Assembly: GCF_003990725.2 (NCBI RefSeq)
Contig: NZ_CP030064.1
Coordinates: 992,001 to 1,056,000 of the forward strand
DNA length: 64,000 nucleotides
Source of the DNA: Halorubrum sp. PV6
GTDB lineage: Archaea; Halobacteriota; Halobacteria; Halobacteriales; Haloferacaceae
Direction of reading: 5' to 3'
This document shows, piece after piece, positions 1-9,201 of the stretch. Position 1 is the first letter of the stretch, and the number at the start of each line of letters is the position of its first letter. The notes below the pieces were generated by a model that was not told where the DNA came from, did not search any database, and saw only the letters and a list, made by a program, of their open reading frames with translations. The position numbers were made by a program, and so were the translations under genes.

Positions 1-968
1 AGGGGTCGGGGAAGTCGGCGATCACGTCGGCGCTTTTCGACGGGCTCTCGTCGCACAGCGGCCCGCAGCGAGCGATCCAGACCTCGACGCGGGCAGTCGA
101 GCCGACGCCGCCCGGATTCGTGTACGTCGACGCCAGACACGCGTCGACGCGGTTCCGGCTCTATCACGCCGCGTTCGCCGCGGTCAGCGACGACACCGTC
201 CCCGAACACGGAATCGGGACGGACGAACTGGTCGAGGCGCTGCGGGGCGCCGTCGACGCCCGCCACGACCTCGTCGTCGCCGTCGACCACGTGAACGAGC
301 CGGAGACGCCGAGCGCGACGACCGTCGTCGAGTGGCTCTCCGCCCTCAGCGACCGGATCGTGCCGGTGTGTCTGGGACGCGACCCGCCGGACGATATCGA
401 GTGGGAGCCGAACGAGACGGTCCAGTTCGAGCCGTACCGTCGCCACGTGCTCGTCGAACTCCTGACGAGTCGCTGTTCGACCGGCCTCGGGCGCGACGCG
501 CTCACGCACGACCAGATCCGAGAGGTCAGCGAGTGGGCCGACGGCGACGCCCACGACGCGCTGGCGGCCATCGCCGGCGCGGCGATCACCGCGGAGCGCG
601 CACGCGCCTCCACCGTGCGCCCGGAGGACCTCGATACGGGCATCGAGGCGGTCCCGCGTCCTGGGGTCGTCCTCGGACGAGTCCTCGCGCTCTCGGAGAG
701 CCGCGGGCGACTCCTCTACGAACTCGTGCGGCTCTCCGACGAGGAGCGCGCCTCGGTGAGCGCGGCGACGGAGACGATCGCCTCGCGCGAATCGGTCGAC
801 CTGTCGGCCTCGACGATCCGCCGGGTGCTCTACGAGCTCGCGGACACCGGGCTGCTCGAACGCGTGACCGCGAAGCGGAGCGACGGCAAGGGGCGACCGC
901 CGAGCCGGCTCGTCCCGCGGTTCCCGACGCTCGTGTTCCGCGAGCTGTTCGACCGCCCGACGTGGTAG
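1..968 (+). CDS. Orc1/Cdc6-like AAA+ ATPase, 5' end outside window
   Basis: The frame is open from base 3, and its first codons read GSGKSAIT, a Walker A P-loop, so the true start lies upstream and the first internal ATG is not the start. A Walker B-like strand (LVVAVDH, with DH instead of the usual DE) lies about 90 residues further on. The last 90 residues form a winged-helix-like domain (SASTIRRVLYELADTGLLER). This is the layout of archaeal Cdc6/Orc1 proteins, which bind origins or act as related ATPases. The segment between P-loop and Walker B is short, and the Walker B change suggests a diverged Cdc6-like paralogue rather than a main initiator. No origin repeats like those at 57-58.7 kb were seen here. 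Confidence 0.8.
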   Translation, partial: GSGKSAITSALFDGLSSHSGPQRAIQTSTRAVEPTPPGFVYVDARHASTRFRLYHAAFAAVSDDTVPEHGIGTDELVEALRGAVDARHDLVVAVDHVNEPETPSATTVVEWLSALSDRIVPVCLGRDPPDDIEWEPNETVQFEPYRRHVLVELLTSRCSTGLGRDALTHDQIREVSEWADGDAHDALAAIAGAAITAERARASTVRPEDLDTGIEAVPRPGVVLGRVLALSESRGRLLYELVRLSDEERASVSAATETIASRESVDLSASTIRRVLYELADTGLLERVTAKRSDGKGRPPSRLVPRFPTLVFRELFDRPTW

Positions 969-1050
969 GGCGGCGGGCTGTTCCGCTTTTTTCCGGCCGC
1001 CGAACGGCCGCGAGCGCAAGACTGTTCGGCCCCGTCTGCGAATTTGGCGT

Positions 1051-1731
1051 ATGGTTCCGCCCCTCGCGCTGGATATCGACGGCACGCTGACGACGGCGAG
1101 CGGTCGGATCGACGCTCGCGTCTTCGAACTGTTGCCCGATTGGGACGCGCCGATCGTCTTCGCGACCGGGAAGTCGTTCCCCTACCCGGTCGCGCTGGCG
1201 CACTTTCTCGGCCGCGCGGAGACCGTCATCGCCGAGAACGGCGGCGTCGTCCACGTCGACGGCGAGACGACGGTCCTCGGCGACCCGACCGCTTCGCGGG
1301 CCGTCGTCGAGGCGTTCCGCGAGCGAGGCGGCGACCCGATCTGGGGGCCCGAAGACACGGTCAACCGCTGGCGGGAGACCGAGGTCGCGGTGTCGCTCGA
1401 CGCCGACGAGTCGCTGTTGCGCGCGGCCGCCGCGAGCACCGACGACGTAGAGGTCGTCGACACCGGCTACGCGTATCACGTCAAATCGACCGGCGTGAGC
1501 AAGGGCCGCGCGCTCGAACGGGTCGCCGACGCGCTCGGTCTCGACCCCGGCGCGTTCGTCGCCGTCGGCGACAGCGAGAACGACGCCTCGACGTTCGCGG
1601 TCGCCGGCGAGTCGTACGCGGTCGCCAACGCTGACGAGACCGCGCGCGACGCCGCGGACACCGTGGTGTCGGCGTCGTACATGGACGGCACCGCCGGCGT
1701 GCTGGCGGACCTCAGGAAACGAAGCGAGTAA
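1051..1731 (+). CDS. Phosphoglycolate phosphatase, archaeal HAD type
   Basis: A 226-residue HAD-superfamily hydrolase of the archaeal phosphoglycolate phosphatase type (Cof-like, cap type IIB). Motif I is LDIDGTLT near the N terminus with the nucleophilic and acid/base aspartates, a Lys lies in the KSTGVSKGRAL segment, and the C-terminal motif is VGDSENDASTF. Length is normal for the family (220-230). It would dephosphorylate 2-phosphoglycolate in the cytosol, although a related sugar phosphate is possible. It sits 82 bp after the Cdc6-like gene and converges with the phosphoribosyltransferase gene. Confidence 0.85.
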   Translation: MVPPLALDIDGTLTTASGRIDARVFELLPDWDAPIVFATGKSFPYPVALAHFLGRAETVIAENGGVVHVDGETTVLGDPTASRAVVEAFRERGGDPIWGPEDTVNRWRETEVAVSLDADESLLRAAAASTDDVEVVDTGYAYHVKSTGVSKGRALERVADALGLDPGAFVAVGDSENDASTFAVAGESYAVANADETARDAADTVVSASYMDGTAGVLADLRKRSE

Positions 1732-1741
1732 AAGGGGCGTC

Positions 1742-2311
1742 TCAGTCGTCGCCCTGCGCGTCGACGATCACGACCTCGCCGTCGTCGACGGTGACGTTGA
1801 TGAGCGTCTTCACGTTGTAGTCGGTCTCGTCGAGCTCGTTGTCGCCGGCCTTCTTGATCACGGCGACCACGTCGACGACGTCGGCGCCGACCTCGTCGGT
1901 GAGCGCGTCGAGGATGGCCTTCATCGTGCCGCCCGTCGAGAGCACGTCGTCAAGCACGAGCACGCGGTCGCCCTCCTCGACGTCGTTGATGTACATCTCC
2001 GACTCCGAGTAGCCGGTCTCCTGGAATAACGGAACCTCGCCGTCGAGGCCGTACTGGCGCTTGCGGATGACGACGAGCGGGATGTCGGTCATCAACGAGA
2101 GCGCGGTCGAGATGTGGATCCCCATCGCCGCGGGGGTGACGATCTTGTCGACGTTCTCCAGTTCGGCCTTCCGGATGATCCGGATGACGATCTCGCGGAG
2201 GAGTTCCGGCTTGAGCATCGGAACCCCGTCGCTGATCGGGTGAACGAAGTACTGGTACTCGCCTTTCTCGATGATGGGCGCGTCGAGGAGCGACTGCCGC
2301 AACTGGTCCAT
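1742..2311 (-). CDS. hpt: HGPRTase-like purine phosphoribosyltransferase
   Basis: A 189-residue PRTase-fold protein starting [12 protein letters not shown]. The PRPP-binding loop is [16 protein letters not shown], and the protein matches the archaeal adenine/hypoxanthine PRT group (PyrE-like) annotated HGPRTase-like in haloarchaea. It would salvage purine bases with PRPP. The longer frame to 2377 is rejected because a TTTATTAA box at 2331-2338 lies about 25 nt upstream of the ATG at 2311, the spacing of a leaderless haloarchaeal transcript. The gene converges with the HAD phosphatase across 10 bp. Confidence 0.9.
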   Translation of the reverse strand: MDQLRQSLLDAPIIEKGEYQYFVHPISDGVPMLKPELLREIVIRIIRKAELENVDKIVTPAAMGIHISTALSLMTDIPLVVIRKRQYGLDGEVPLFQETGYSESEMYINDVEEGDRVLVLDDVLSTGGTMKAILDALTDEVGADVVDVVAVIKKAGDNELDETDYNVKTLINVTVDDGEVVIVDAQGDD

Positions 2312-2462
2312 GTCGCCGGTACTCGGGGGGATTAATAAAGCGTGGCGATTGTCCGGCCCCGTGAACCCCGATGGCACGGGCCGCGACCGGCGTCCCGTGA
2401 GTCGCCTCGGAAGTCGGTTCGCCCCTCCCGAGTCGGTGTGCGACGTCTCCTACTCGAACTCC

Positions 2463-3242
2463 CTACTCGAACTCCGGCTCTCGCTTCTCGACGAACGCGG
2501 CCATCCCCTCACGCTGGTCGTGGGTGCCGAAGAGCCCCGCCCACGCCCGCCGCTCCAAGGCGAGACCGGTCTCGGTCGCCCCGTCGCGGGCCGCGTCGAG
2601 CGCCTCCTTCGCGGCGCGGGTCGCGACGGCGGGCTTTGCGGCCAGCTCTCGGGACAGCTCCGCGATCCGCTCGTCGAACGCGTCGTCCGGGACGACCTCG
2701 CCGACCAGCCCGATATCCGCGGCCTCGCTGGCGTCGATCCGCTCGCCGAGGAAGACGAGCCGTCGCGCGGTCTCGTCGCCCACGAGCCGCGGGAGCCGCT
2801 GTGTCCCGCCCCAGCCGGGGATGATCCCGAGGTCGATCTCGGTCTGTCCGATCACCGCGCGCTCGGCGGCGACCCGGAGGTCACACGCGAGGGCGATTTC
2901 GGCGCCGCCGCCGAACGCGTACCCGTCGATTGCGGCGACCGTCGGCGCCGGGAACGACTCGATCGCGTTCGCGACGCGGTGACCGAGTTCGGCGTACGCC
3001 TGCGCCTCCGGCGTCGAGAGGTCGACCATGTACGAGATGTCCGCGCCGGCGATGAACGCCTCGTCGCCCGCGCCCGCGATCACCAACGCGCGAGCCCCCG
3101 CTTCCGCGGCCTCGTCGAGGGCGTCGCCGAGTGCTTCGAGCGCGTCGACCGTGAGGGCGTTGAGCTGTGCCGGCCGGTCGACGGTGATCGTCGCCATGCC
3201 GCTGTCGTCGTCGACGTCGAGAGTAATCGCCTCGCCTGTCAT
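2463..3242 (-). CDS. Enoyl-CoA hydratase/isomerase family protein
   Basis: A 259-residue crotonase-fold protein. The oxyanion-hole segments are AGADISYM (about residue 65) and AFGGGAEIALACDLR (about residue 108), followed by IIPGWGGTQRLPRLVG. The glutamate in GGGAE and an acidic residue in QTEIDLGI match the hydratase catalytic pair. It should hydrate trans-2-enoyl-CoA in beta-oxidation or acyl-CoA degradation, but the exact substrate cannot be read from sequence. Length is typical. It stands alone between hpt and a small membrane-protein gene, so the neighbourhood adds nothing. Confidence 0.88.
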   Translation of the reverse strand: MTGEAITLDVDDDSGMATITVDRPAQLNALTVDALEALGDALDEAAEAGARALVIAGAGDEAFIAGADISYMVDLSTPEAQAYAELGHRVANAIESFPAPTVAAIDGYAFGGGAEIALACDLRVAAERAVIGQTEIDLGIIPGWGGTQRLPRLVGDETARRLVFLGERIDASEAADIGLVGEVVPDDAFDERIAELSRELAAKPAVATRAAKEALDAARDGATETGLALERRAWAGLFGTHDQREGMAAFVEKREPEFE

Positions 3243-3326
3243 ACGGCCCCGTCTCGCGGCGGCGTGAAAACCGTTCGGCAGCCGGCACTCGGGGGCGGCG
3301 GACGTTCGTCCGGCTCGCGCGCCGAC

Positions 3327-3548
3327 TCAGGTCTGTTCGCGGCTCTCGATCTCGGCGTAGATGTACCACGCGACGGTGTAAACGCCCATGAAGAGCAGGT
3401 AGCCGACCACGAGCCCGACGAGTTGCCGGGAGCCGAGCCCGTCCGGCAGCGTCCGTGAGAGCAGCGCTAACGCCACGGCGAACACGACGAGCGAGAACAG
3501 CCCGGAGAGGGAGTAGACGCCCAGATCGGAGGTGAGACGTTCGCGCAC
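3327..3548 (-). CDS. Small two-helix membrane protein, GTG start
   Basis: A 73-residue protein with two hydrophobic segments (YSLSGLFSLVVFAVALALL and LVGLVVGYLLFMGVYTVAWY) and a charged C terminus. The open frame extends to 3665, but that extension is arginine-rich and overlaps the promoter. I chose the GTG at 3548 because a TTTTAAA box (3570-3576) lies 22-28 nt upstream, giving a leaderless mRNA. No family was recognised. It is divergent from aroC and may share its promoter interval. Confidence 0.7.
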   Translation of the reverse strand: MRERLTSDLGVYSLSGLFSLVVFAVALALLSRTLPDGLGSRQLVGLVVGYLLFMGVYTVAWYIYAEIESREQT

Positions 3549-3569
3549 GGGCGCACAAACGACGCCCGC

Positions 3570-3576
3570 TTTTAAA
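3570..3576 (-). promoter_or_regulatory. TATA box of the small membrane-protein gene
   Basis: TTTTAAA centred about 25 nt upstream of the GTG at 3548. It decides the start codon of that gene and implies a leaderless transcript. Confidence 0.65.
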
Positions 3577-3696
3577 CGCCCATCGGTCGCGGCGCGGCGT
3601 GGAGTGGCGTTCGGGTACGGGGCGTCGTTCGGCCGCGACCCGGAACGCCGTTGCGCGGATTGCAACCCCTATATGCCCTCGGCCATACGGTCTCGT

Positions 3697-4884
3697 ATGA
3701 ACGGAAACCGGTTCGGTCGGCTCTTCCAGCTGACGACGTACGGCGAGAGCCACGGCGACGCGATGGGCGTGACCGTCTCTGGCGTCCCCGCGGGCGTCGA
3801 ACTCGACGAGGAGGCGATCCAGGCACACCTCGACCGGCGTAAGCCGGGCCAGTCGATGATCACCACCTCGCGGGGCGAGCCGGACGAGGTCGTCGTCAAC
3901 TCCGGCGTGCAGGACGGCTACACCACGGGCACGCCCATCGGCATGGTGATCCAGAACAAAGACGCGCGCTCGGGCAAGTACGAGCCGTACGTCACGGCGC
4001 CGCGCCCCTCGCACGGCGATTACACCTACTCCGCGAAGTTCGGCACGCGCAACTGGGGCGGCGGCGGCCGCTCCTCGGCGCGCGAGACGGTGAACTGGGT
4101 GGCGGCCGGCGCGGTCGCCGAGCAGGTCCTCGACGCCTCCGAGTACGACGTCGAGATCAAAGCCCACGTCAACCAGATCGGCGACGTCGAAGCCGACCCG
4201 GTGACTTTCGAGCAACTCCTCGCGAACAGCGAGGAGAACGACGTTCGCTGTGCCGACCCCGAGGCGGCCGCCGAGATGCAGGAGCTGATCGAGGAGTACC
4301 AACAGCAGGGCGACTCGATCGGCGGATCCATCTACTTCGAGTGTCGGGGCGTCCCCCGCGGGCTCGGCGCGCCGCGGTTCGACAGCTTCCCCGCGCGACT
4401 CGGCCAGGCCATGTTCTCGATTCCGGCGACGACGGGCGTCGAGTACGGCCTCGGCAACGAGGCGACCGACGTCGCCGGCAGCGACCGCAACGAGGACTGG
4501 ACGTTCGACGACGGCGAGTCCTTCGAGCACGTCGAAAGCGAGGAGGGCGACCCGGTCCCGGTCGGCAACGACCACGGCGGGCTCCAGGGCGGGATCACCA
4601 CCGGCGAACCCATCTACGGCGAGGCGACGTGGCACGCGCCCACCTCGATCCCGAAAAAGCAGCGCTCCGCGGACTGGGAGACGGGCGAGGAGAAGGAGGT
4701 CCAGGTCGTCGGCCGCCACGACCCCGTCCTCCCGCCGCGGGCCGTCCCGGTCGTCGAGGCGATGCTGTACTGCACCGTCCTCGACTTCATGCTGCTCGCG
4801 GGCCGAATCAACCCCGACCGCGTCGACGGCACCCCCGGCCAGTACGACACCGGCTACCACCCGAGCAGCCCGGACAACGAGTAG
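3697..4884 (+). CDS. aroC: Chorismate synthase
   Basis: A 395-residue protein with the AroC signatures: GESHGDAMG near the N terminus, RRKPGQSMITTSR, and FGTRNWGGGGRSSARET, with the conserved arginines and serines that bind EPSP and reduced FMN. The C terminus has PRAVPVVEAML. It catalyses the last shikimate step, 5-enolpyruvylshikimate-3-phosphate to chorismate. Length is normal for archaeal AroC. The upstream extension of the frame to 3532 is discarded because it lies in the divergent promoter region and is unlike AroC. No other aro gene is adjacent. Confidence 0.95.
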   Translation: MNGNRFGRLFQLTTYGESHGDAMGVTVSGVPAGVELDEEAIQAHLDRRKPGQSMITTSRGEPDEVVVNSGVQDGYTTGTPIGMVIQNKDARSGKYEPYVTAPRPSHGDYTYSAKFGTRNWGGGGRSSARETVNWVAAGAVAEQVLDASEYDVEIKAHVNQIGDVEADPVTFEQLLANSEENDVRCADPEAAAEMQELIEEYQQQGDSIGGSIYFECRGVPRGLGAPRFDSFPARLGQAMFSIPATTGVEYGLGNEATDVAGSDRNEDWTFDDGESFEHVESEEGDPVPVGNDHGGLQGGITTGEPIYGEATWHAPTSIPKKQRSADWETGEEKEVQVVGRHDPVLPPRAVPVVEAMLYCTVLDFMLLAGRINPDRVDGTPGQYDTGYHPSSPDNE

Positions 4885-4899
4885 GAATCGGGGGCCGGA

Positions 4900-5904
4900 C
4901 TACTCCTCTCGGATCGCCTGCCGCCGGTCGGCGATCAGGTCGAACTCCGCTTCGGTGTCGCCCAAGACGAGCAGCGCGTAGTACCTGAGATACGTCTGGA
5001 CGGGCACGGCCACGATCAGCCCGAGCGCGACGACCGCACAGACGAACAGCAACGCGGCGACGGCGATCACGACCCCCCCGCCGAGTTCGCTCACCGAGAG
5101 CAGCGCGGCGCCGGCGACCCCGAGGATACCGAATGGGATCGCGGCCACGACGGCGCCGAGAACGACGACGATGGCCGTGAGGATACCCGTCGCGATCTGG
5201 AGGACGAACGAGATGAGGGCGTAGGCGGCGTACTGCTTCCACTGCCCGACCAGCGTGGGCCAGAACCGACGCCACGCCGAGAGGACGCCGCGGCTCTCGA
5301 CGAGCATGATCGGCACGACGAACTTCGTGGTGAACGCGCCGACGAGCCCGCTGACGATACTGATGACGATGAATACCGGGACGGCGAGTATCACCAGTGC
5401 GACCGCGGCGCCGCCGCTTCCAAAGGCGAGCGGCGACAGCGCGAGCGCGAGCGTCGCGAGGACGAGCGCGAGCGTGACGGCGCCGAAGAGGATCCGGAAT
5501 CCGAACAGTCGGGTGGCGATCCGCCAGTACTCGCCCCAGTATCGGCGGATCGACACCGCCTCTCGTCGGAGCGACTCGACGAAGACGAACTCCATCACCG
5601 ACCCGACGAAGAGGAGGCCGAAGACGAGGGCGGCGATCAGCGCGAAGATGGCCACGATCACGAGGAGTTCGCCGCCACCGGGTGCGACGAACTCCGGCGA
5701 GGGGGCCGCAGACGGGAGCGAAACGTCGGAGCCGGTCCCCGTGGGCGTGCCCCCGGTGAACTGAAACGGCGAGAATCCGCTGCTTCCCCCGACGAACAGG
5801 AGAATAAGCGCCAGGCGGAGCCACCGTCCCCGGTCGAACGGCCAGAGGAACGACTTCGTCGCGTCGATCGCGTCGTCGATCGCGTCGACGGCGTAGAGGC
5901 TCAT
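4900..5904 (-). CDS. Multi-pass membrane protein, DUF7544-like
   Basis: A 334-residue integral membrane protein starting MSLYAVDAIDDAIDATK, with about six hydrophobic helices and a short soluble C terminus (AEFDLIADRRQAIREE). The start WPFDRGRWLRLALI and overall layout resemble a haloarchaeal family (DUF7544) related to glycerophosphodiesterase-type membrane domains. That family name comes from memory and no function is assigned. A GGAGGG Shine-Dalgarno-like sequence sits about 6 nt before the ATG. It converges with aroC (15 bp gap). The protein at 8269 has a similar architecture. Confidence 0.75.
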   Translation of the reverse strand: MSLYAVDAIDDAIDATKSFLWPFDRGRWLRLALILLFVGGSSGFSPFQFTGGTPTGTGSDVSLPSAAPSPEFVAPGGGELLVIVAIFALIAALVFGLLFVGSVMEFVFVESLRREAVSIRRYWGEYWRIATRLFGFRILFGAVTLALVLATLALALSPLAFGSGGAAVALVILAVPVFIVISIVSGLVGAFTTKFVVPIMLVESRGVLSAWRRFWPTLVGQWKQYAAYALISFVLQIATGILTAIVVVLGAVVAAIPFGILGVAGAALLSVSELGGGVVIAVAALLFVCAVVALGLIVAVPVQTYLRYYALLVLGDTEAEFDLIADRRQAIREE

Positions 5905-6273
5905 CGCCGCCCTCCGCGCTGTGTGAGCATGGTCGAGTCCGATACGCGCGCTCGCGACGGCGCTCGTCGATTCGCTCTCGCTGCGCGGGTCGTCGCTATA
6001 CGTCCTCCCGTACCGCGTCTACACCGACGAGCGGCGCGGACGCTACCGATGGAGGTCGGATCGCGGGAACCTGTTGTCGACATTACACCGCCCAGATCGT
6101 CACCCATCGGATTAACGTTTCTATCTTGGTGTCACCGTCTGTGACGGTCGGCGACGACGGGCGGCCCTCGGCGACGGCGAGTGACTTCGCCTGCGAGACA
6201 CACGCGCTCGTGAACCGATCGCGAACCGAGCGGCGAGCCACTCGGGACGGGACCCCCGCGGACCGGTGGCCGG
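5905..6273. other. Intergenic region without a supported gene
   Basis: Short frames overlap on both strands here, but all are arginine-rich shadows of GC-rich sequence. A small hairpin (ACCGTC-TGT-GACGGT, 6134-6148) is the only structure seen, possibly a terminator or regulatory site between the two membrane-protein genes. Confidence 0.4.
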
Positions 6274-6816
6274 TCACGCCGTGACGATCCCGCGCAGGTC
6301 GTTCCCGTACACCCCGATCGCGACCGCCAGCGTCGCCAGCGCGCCGACCGGGACCACGGCGAGCCACCCCGCCGTGGTCCCGACGCCGAACCGGAACGCG
6401 ACCCCGACGGAGACCCAGAGGCTCGCGGCGGCGGCGAGCACGAGCAGGCCCCCGGTGACGCGCCGGTCCTCGCGCCCGAAGGTCACCCCGGCGGTCGCGC
6501 TGCCCGCGGCCAAGGCGTAGAACCCGATCGCGAGCGGCCACGCGCGTATCGACGGGGGGAGCGCGCCGAACGGCCGCGGCTGCTCGACGAAGTACGCCCA
6601 CACGGGGTACCCGCCCGCGAAGAGTCCCGGCCCGGACGTGCTGAGGAACCCCCAGAGGCTCACGATCGTGAGGTTCTCTCCGGGGATCACCGCCATCGGG
6701 ACCGCGAGCAGCGCAGCGACGAGGAGCCATCCCACCCGGCGAGAGACGCGCTCACCGCGGTCCGCCGCGGCCCGGCGCCGTGCCCTCGCCGTCTCCGATT
6801 CCGGTTCCTCGGACAT
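6274..6816 (-). CDS. Four-helix membrane protein, possibly TIGR04206 family
   Basis: A 180-residue protein starting [15 protein letters not shown]. It has a charged cytoplasmic N terminus followed by hydrophobic segments ([79 protein letters not shown]). It recalls the haloarchaeal TIGR04206 membrane family, from memory and at low certainty. The open frame runs on to 7416 but that part is antisense to UDP-glucose dehydrogenase. The start at 6816 leaves a 96-bp divergent interval to the dehydrogenase gene. Confidence 0.65.
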   Translation of the reverse strand: MSEEPESETARARRRAAADRGERVSRRVGWLLVAALLAVPMAVIPGENLTIVSLWGFLSTSGPGLFAGGYPVWAYFVEQPRPFGALPPSIRAWPLAIGFYALAAGSATAGVTFGREDRRVTGGLLVLAAAASLWVSVGVAFRFGVGTTAGWLAVVPVGALATLAVAIGVYGNDLRGIVTA

Positions 6817-6912
6817 ACCACAGATCGGAGCCCCGGAGGTAAGTATCGCCCGGAGGCAGTCGCAGACGCCGAGACGCACAACGCTCTTTTGTGCGGGGGT
6901 CGCTTCTCCGAT

Positions 6913-8211
6913 ATGCGAGCCACCGTCGTCGGAAGCGGCTACGTCGGAACGACTCTCGCGGCCTGTCTCGCGGACGCGGGCCACGACACCACCGCCATCG
7001 ACATCGACTCGGACGTTGTCGCGGCGATCAACGACGGCCACGCGGCCATCCACGAGCCGGGCCTCGACGACCTGCTGGCCGAACACGCGGGCGACCGCCT
7101 CCGCGCGACGACCGAGTACGACGGCATTCCCGACGCCGACGTGACGTTCCTCGCGATCGGTACCCCGTCGAACGAGGACGGGAGCATCGACCTCGGCGCG
7201 CTCACCGCGGCCGCCGAGATGACCGGAGAGGCGCTGAAAGCAGCAGACGGCGACGCCCGTCACCTCGTCGTCGTCAAGAGCACGATCACGCCGCCGGGTG
7301 TCGGAGCGGTCCGCGAAGCGCTCGAAGCGGGCGCCGGCGACGCGGCCGACCGCGTCGAACTCGCGACCAACCCCGAGTTCCTCCGCGAAGGGTCGGCCGT
7401 CGACGACTTCCAACACCCGGACAAATTAGTATTTGGGGCCGAGTCCGACTGGGCGACGGAGCGGTTAGAGCGCCTGTACGAACCGCTCGTCGCCGCGGCC
7501 GACACGGATGTATCTGTGATCCGGACCGACCCCGAGACGGCCGTGATGATAAAGTACGGGAACAACGCCTTCCTCGCGTCGAAGATATCGCTGGCGAACG
7601 ACCTTGGAAACATCTGCAAGCGGTTCGGGATCGACGCCTACGAGGTGATGGACGCGGTCGGCCTCGACGACCGGATCGGGGCGAAGTTCCTGCGGTCGGG
7701 GGTCGGCTGGGGCGGGAGTTGTTTTCCGAAAGACGTCGATGCAATTAGGGCGGCGGCCCGCGAGGCCGGCTACGAGCCGCCGATGCTGGACGCCGCGGTC
7801 GCCGTGAACGACGGCCAACCGGAGCGCATGCTCGAACTGCTCGACTCCCACGTCGACGTCGCGGGCGAGCGCGTCGCCGTCCTCGGTCTCGCTTTTAAAC
7901 CCGGCACCGACGACGTGCGCAGCTCGCGGGCGATTCCGATTATCGAGGCGTTACAGGCGCGCGGCGCTGAGGTCGTCGGCTACGATCCCGTCGCGACCGA
8001 CGCCATGCGCGAGCGCTTCCCTGACCTCGCGTACGCCGACTCGGCGGCCGACGCCATCGAGGGGGCGAGCGCCGCGCTCGTCGTGACCGACTGGGACGAG
8101 TTCGCGGCGCTCGACGACGCGTTCGACGCCATGGCCGACCCCGTCGTGATCGACGGCCGCCGGATCGTCGAGCGGCGCGACGGGCTGACCTACGAGGGGC
8201 TCACCTGGTAG
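6913..8211 (+). CDS. UDP-glucose 6-dehydrogenase
   Basis: A 432-residue nucleotide-sugar dehydrogenase. The N-terminal Rossmann motif is [16 protein letters not shown], the catalytic cysteine lies in [10 protein letters not shown] at about residue 260, and the C-terminal UDP-binding domain has [17 protein letters not shown]. It oxidises UDP-glucose to UDP-glucuronate with NAD+, and in haloarchaea this feeds N-glycosylation (AglM of Haloferax). GDP-mannose or UDP-ManNAc dehydrogenases are relatives, but length and motifs fit UDP-glucose dehydrogenase best. The ATG at 6913 is preferred over 6889 because the Rossmann fold begins immediately after it. Confidence 0.88.
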   Translation: MRATVVGSGYVGTTLAACLADAGHDTTAIDIDSDVVAAINDGHAAIHEPGLDDLLAEHAGDRLRATTEYDGIPDADVTFLAIGTPSNEDGSIDLGALTAAAEMTGEALKAADGDARHLVVVKSTITPPGVGAVREALEAGAGDAADRVELATNPEFLREGSAVDDFQHPDKLVFGAESDWATERLERLYEPLVAAADTDVSVIRTDPETAVMIKYGNNAFLASKISLANDLGNICKRFGIDAYEVMDAVGLDDRIGAKFLRSGVGWGGSCFPKDVDAIRAAAREAGYEPPMLDAAVAVNDGQPERMLELLDSHVDVAGERVAVLGLAFKPGTDDVRSSRAIPIIEALQARGAEVVGYDPVATDAMRERFPDLAYADSAADAIEGASAALVVTDWDEFAALDDAFDAMADPVVIDGRRIVERRDGLTYEGLTW

Positions 8212-8239
8212 CGCAGTTCCACCTGTCACATCACCTCGA

Positions 8240-8246
8240 TTTATTA
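8240..8246 (+). promoter_or_regulatory. TATA box for the 8269 membrane-protein gene
   Basis: TTTATTA centred 26 nt before the ATG at 8269, implying a leaderless transcript separate from the dehydrogenase gene upstream. Confidence 0.6.
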
Positions 8247-8268
8247 CTCCCGGACAGAATCACGGGGT

Positions 8269-9129
8269 ATGGCGGCCCTCCACGCCCTCCGCCCGGCAGT
8301 CGGTGGTATCGTTCGCAATCCGATCCTGGTGCTCGTCACGGCGCTGTTCGGCGTGTCACAGCTTCCGAACCTGCTCGTGCAGTCGACGAGCCCGGTGCTC
8401 GCGTCGGCGATCTCGCTCGTCACGTTCGGCGTGCTGGTCCTCGTGCTCCCGTTCTTCCAGGGCGGCCTGCTCGGAATGGCCGACGAGGCGCTCGACGGCG
8501 GGACGGGCCTCGGAACGCTGGTCGCGACCGGGAAGGCGAACTACGTCTCGCTGCTCTTGGGCTACTTCGTCCTGCTCGCGGTGAACATGATCTTCGGGTT
8601 CATCGCGTTCATGGGCGCGCTCATCGTGGTCATCGGCGGGTCGGTCGCCGGGATGGGCGGCGACGGCGCCGCGGCCGTCGACGCGCCGACCCTCGGCTTC
8701 GACCCCACGCTGCTCGTGGTCGTGGCCGTCGTCGCGGTCGTGTTCGTGTTGGCGTACCTCCTCGTCGCCTTCTTCGTCCAGTTCTACGCCCACGCCGTCG
8801 TCCTCGACGACGCCGAACTCGTCGACGGGTTCCGCCGGAGCGCGGGGCTCGTCCGGTCGAACCTCCTGAGCGTGTTCGGCTACACGGCCCTGCTCACGGT
8901 CGGCGGCGCCGTCGTCGGCCTGTTGGCCGGGGGCGGCTCGCTCCTCTTCGGGCCGCAGCAGCCGCCGAACTCCCCGTTCGCGGCTGTCGCCTCGGTCGAG
9001 CCGACGACCGCGGTCCTCGCCGCGGTCGCGCTCGGATACGTCCTCCTGACCGGGGTGGTCGGCGCGTTCTACGCCACGTACTCCGTCGCGTTCTACCGGT
9101 CGATTCGGGGCGACTCCGCGGCGGCGTAA
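8269..9129 (+). CDS. Multi-pass membrane protein, DUF7847-like
   Basis: A 286-residue protein with about six transmembrane helices and small polar loops. The start MAALHALRPAVGGIVRNP and a segment like FFVQFYAHAVVLDDAELVDG followed by GFRRSAGLVRSNL resemble the haloarchaeal DUF7847 family, whose function is unknown to me. Its own TATA box gives a leaderless start. The protein at 4900-5904 has a similar plan, and both recall the membrane domain found with glycerophosphodiesterases. No catalytic residues are visible. Confidence 0.75.
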   Translation: MAALHALRPAVGGIVRNPILVLVTALFGVSQLPNLLVQSTSPVLASAISLVTFGVLVLVLPFFQGGLLGMADEALDGGTGLGTLVATGKANYVSLLLGYFVLLAVNMIFGFIAFMGALIVVIGGSVAGMGGDGAAAVDAPTLGFDPTLLVVVAVVAVVFVLAYLLVAFFVQFYAHAVVLDDAELVDGFRRSAGLVRSNLLSVFGYTALLTVGGAVVGLLAGGGSLLFGPQQPPNSPFAAVASVEPTTAVLAAVALGYVLLTGVVGAFYATYSVAFYRSIRGDSAAA

Positions 9130-9201
9130 GGCGACGACGCGCGAACCCCTCTCGGGTCCCGTCCCCGCCAACACTAATTTGCTGAAGTCCCTCAGTCGGG
9201 T

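Noticed and set aside
586-1479. 297-codon reverse-strand frame over the Cdc6-like and phosphatase genes
   Set aside because: Arginine-rich antisense shadow of GC-rich coding sequence with no motif.
2881-4860. 659-codon reverse frame opposite aroC
   Set aside because: It is antisense to chorismate synthase, with Val/Asp/Arg low-complexity composition and no family features.
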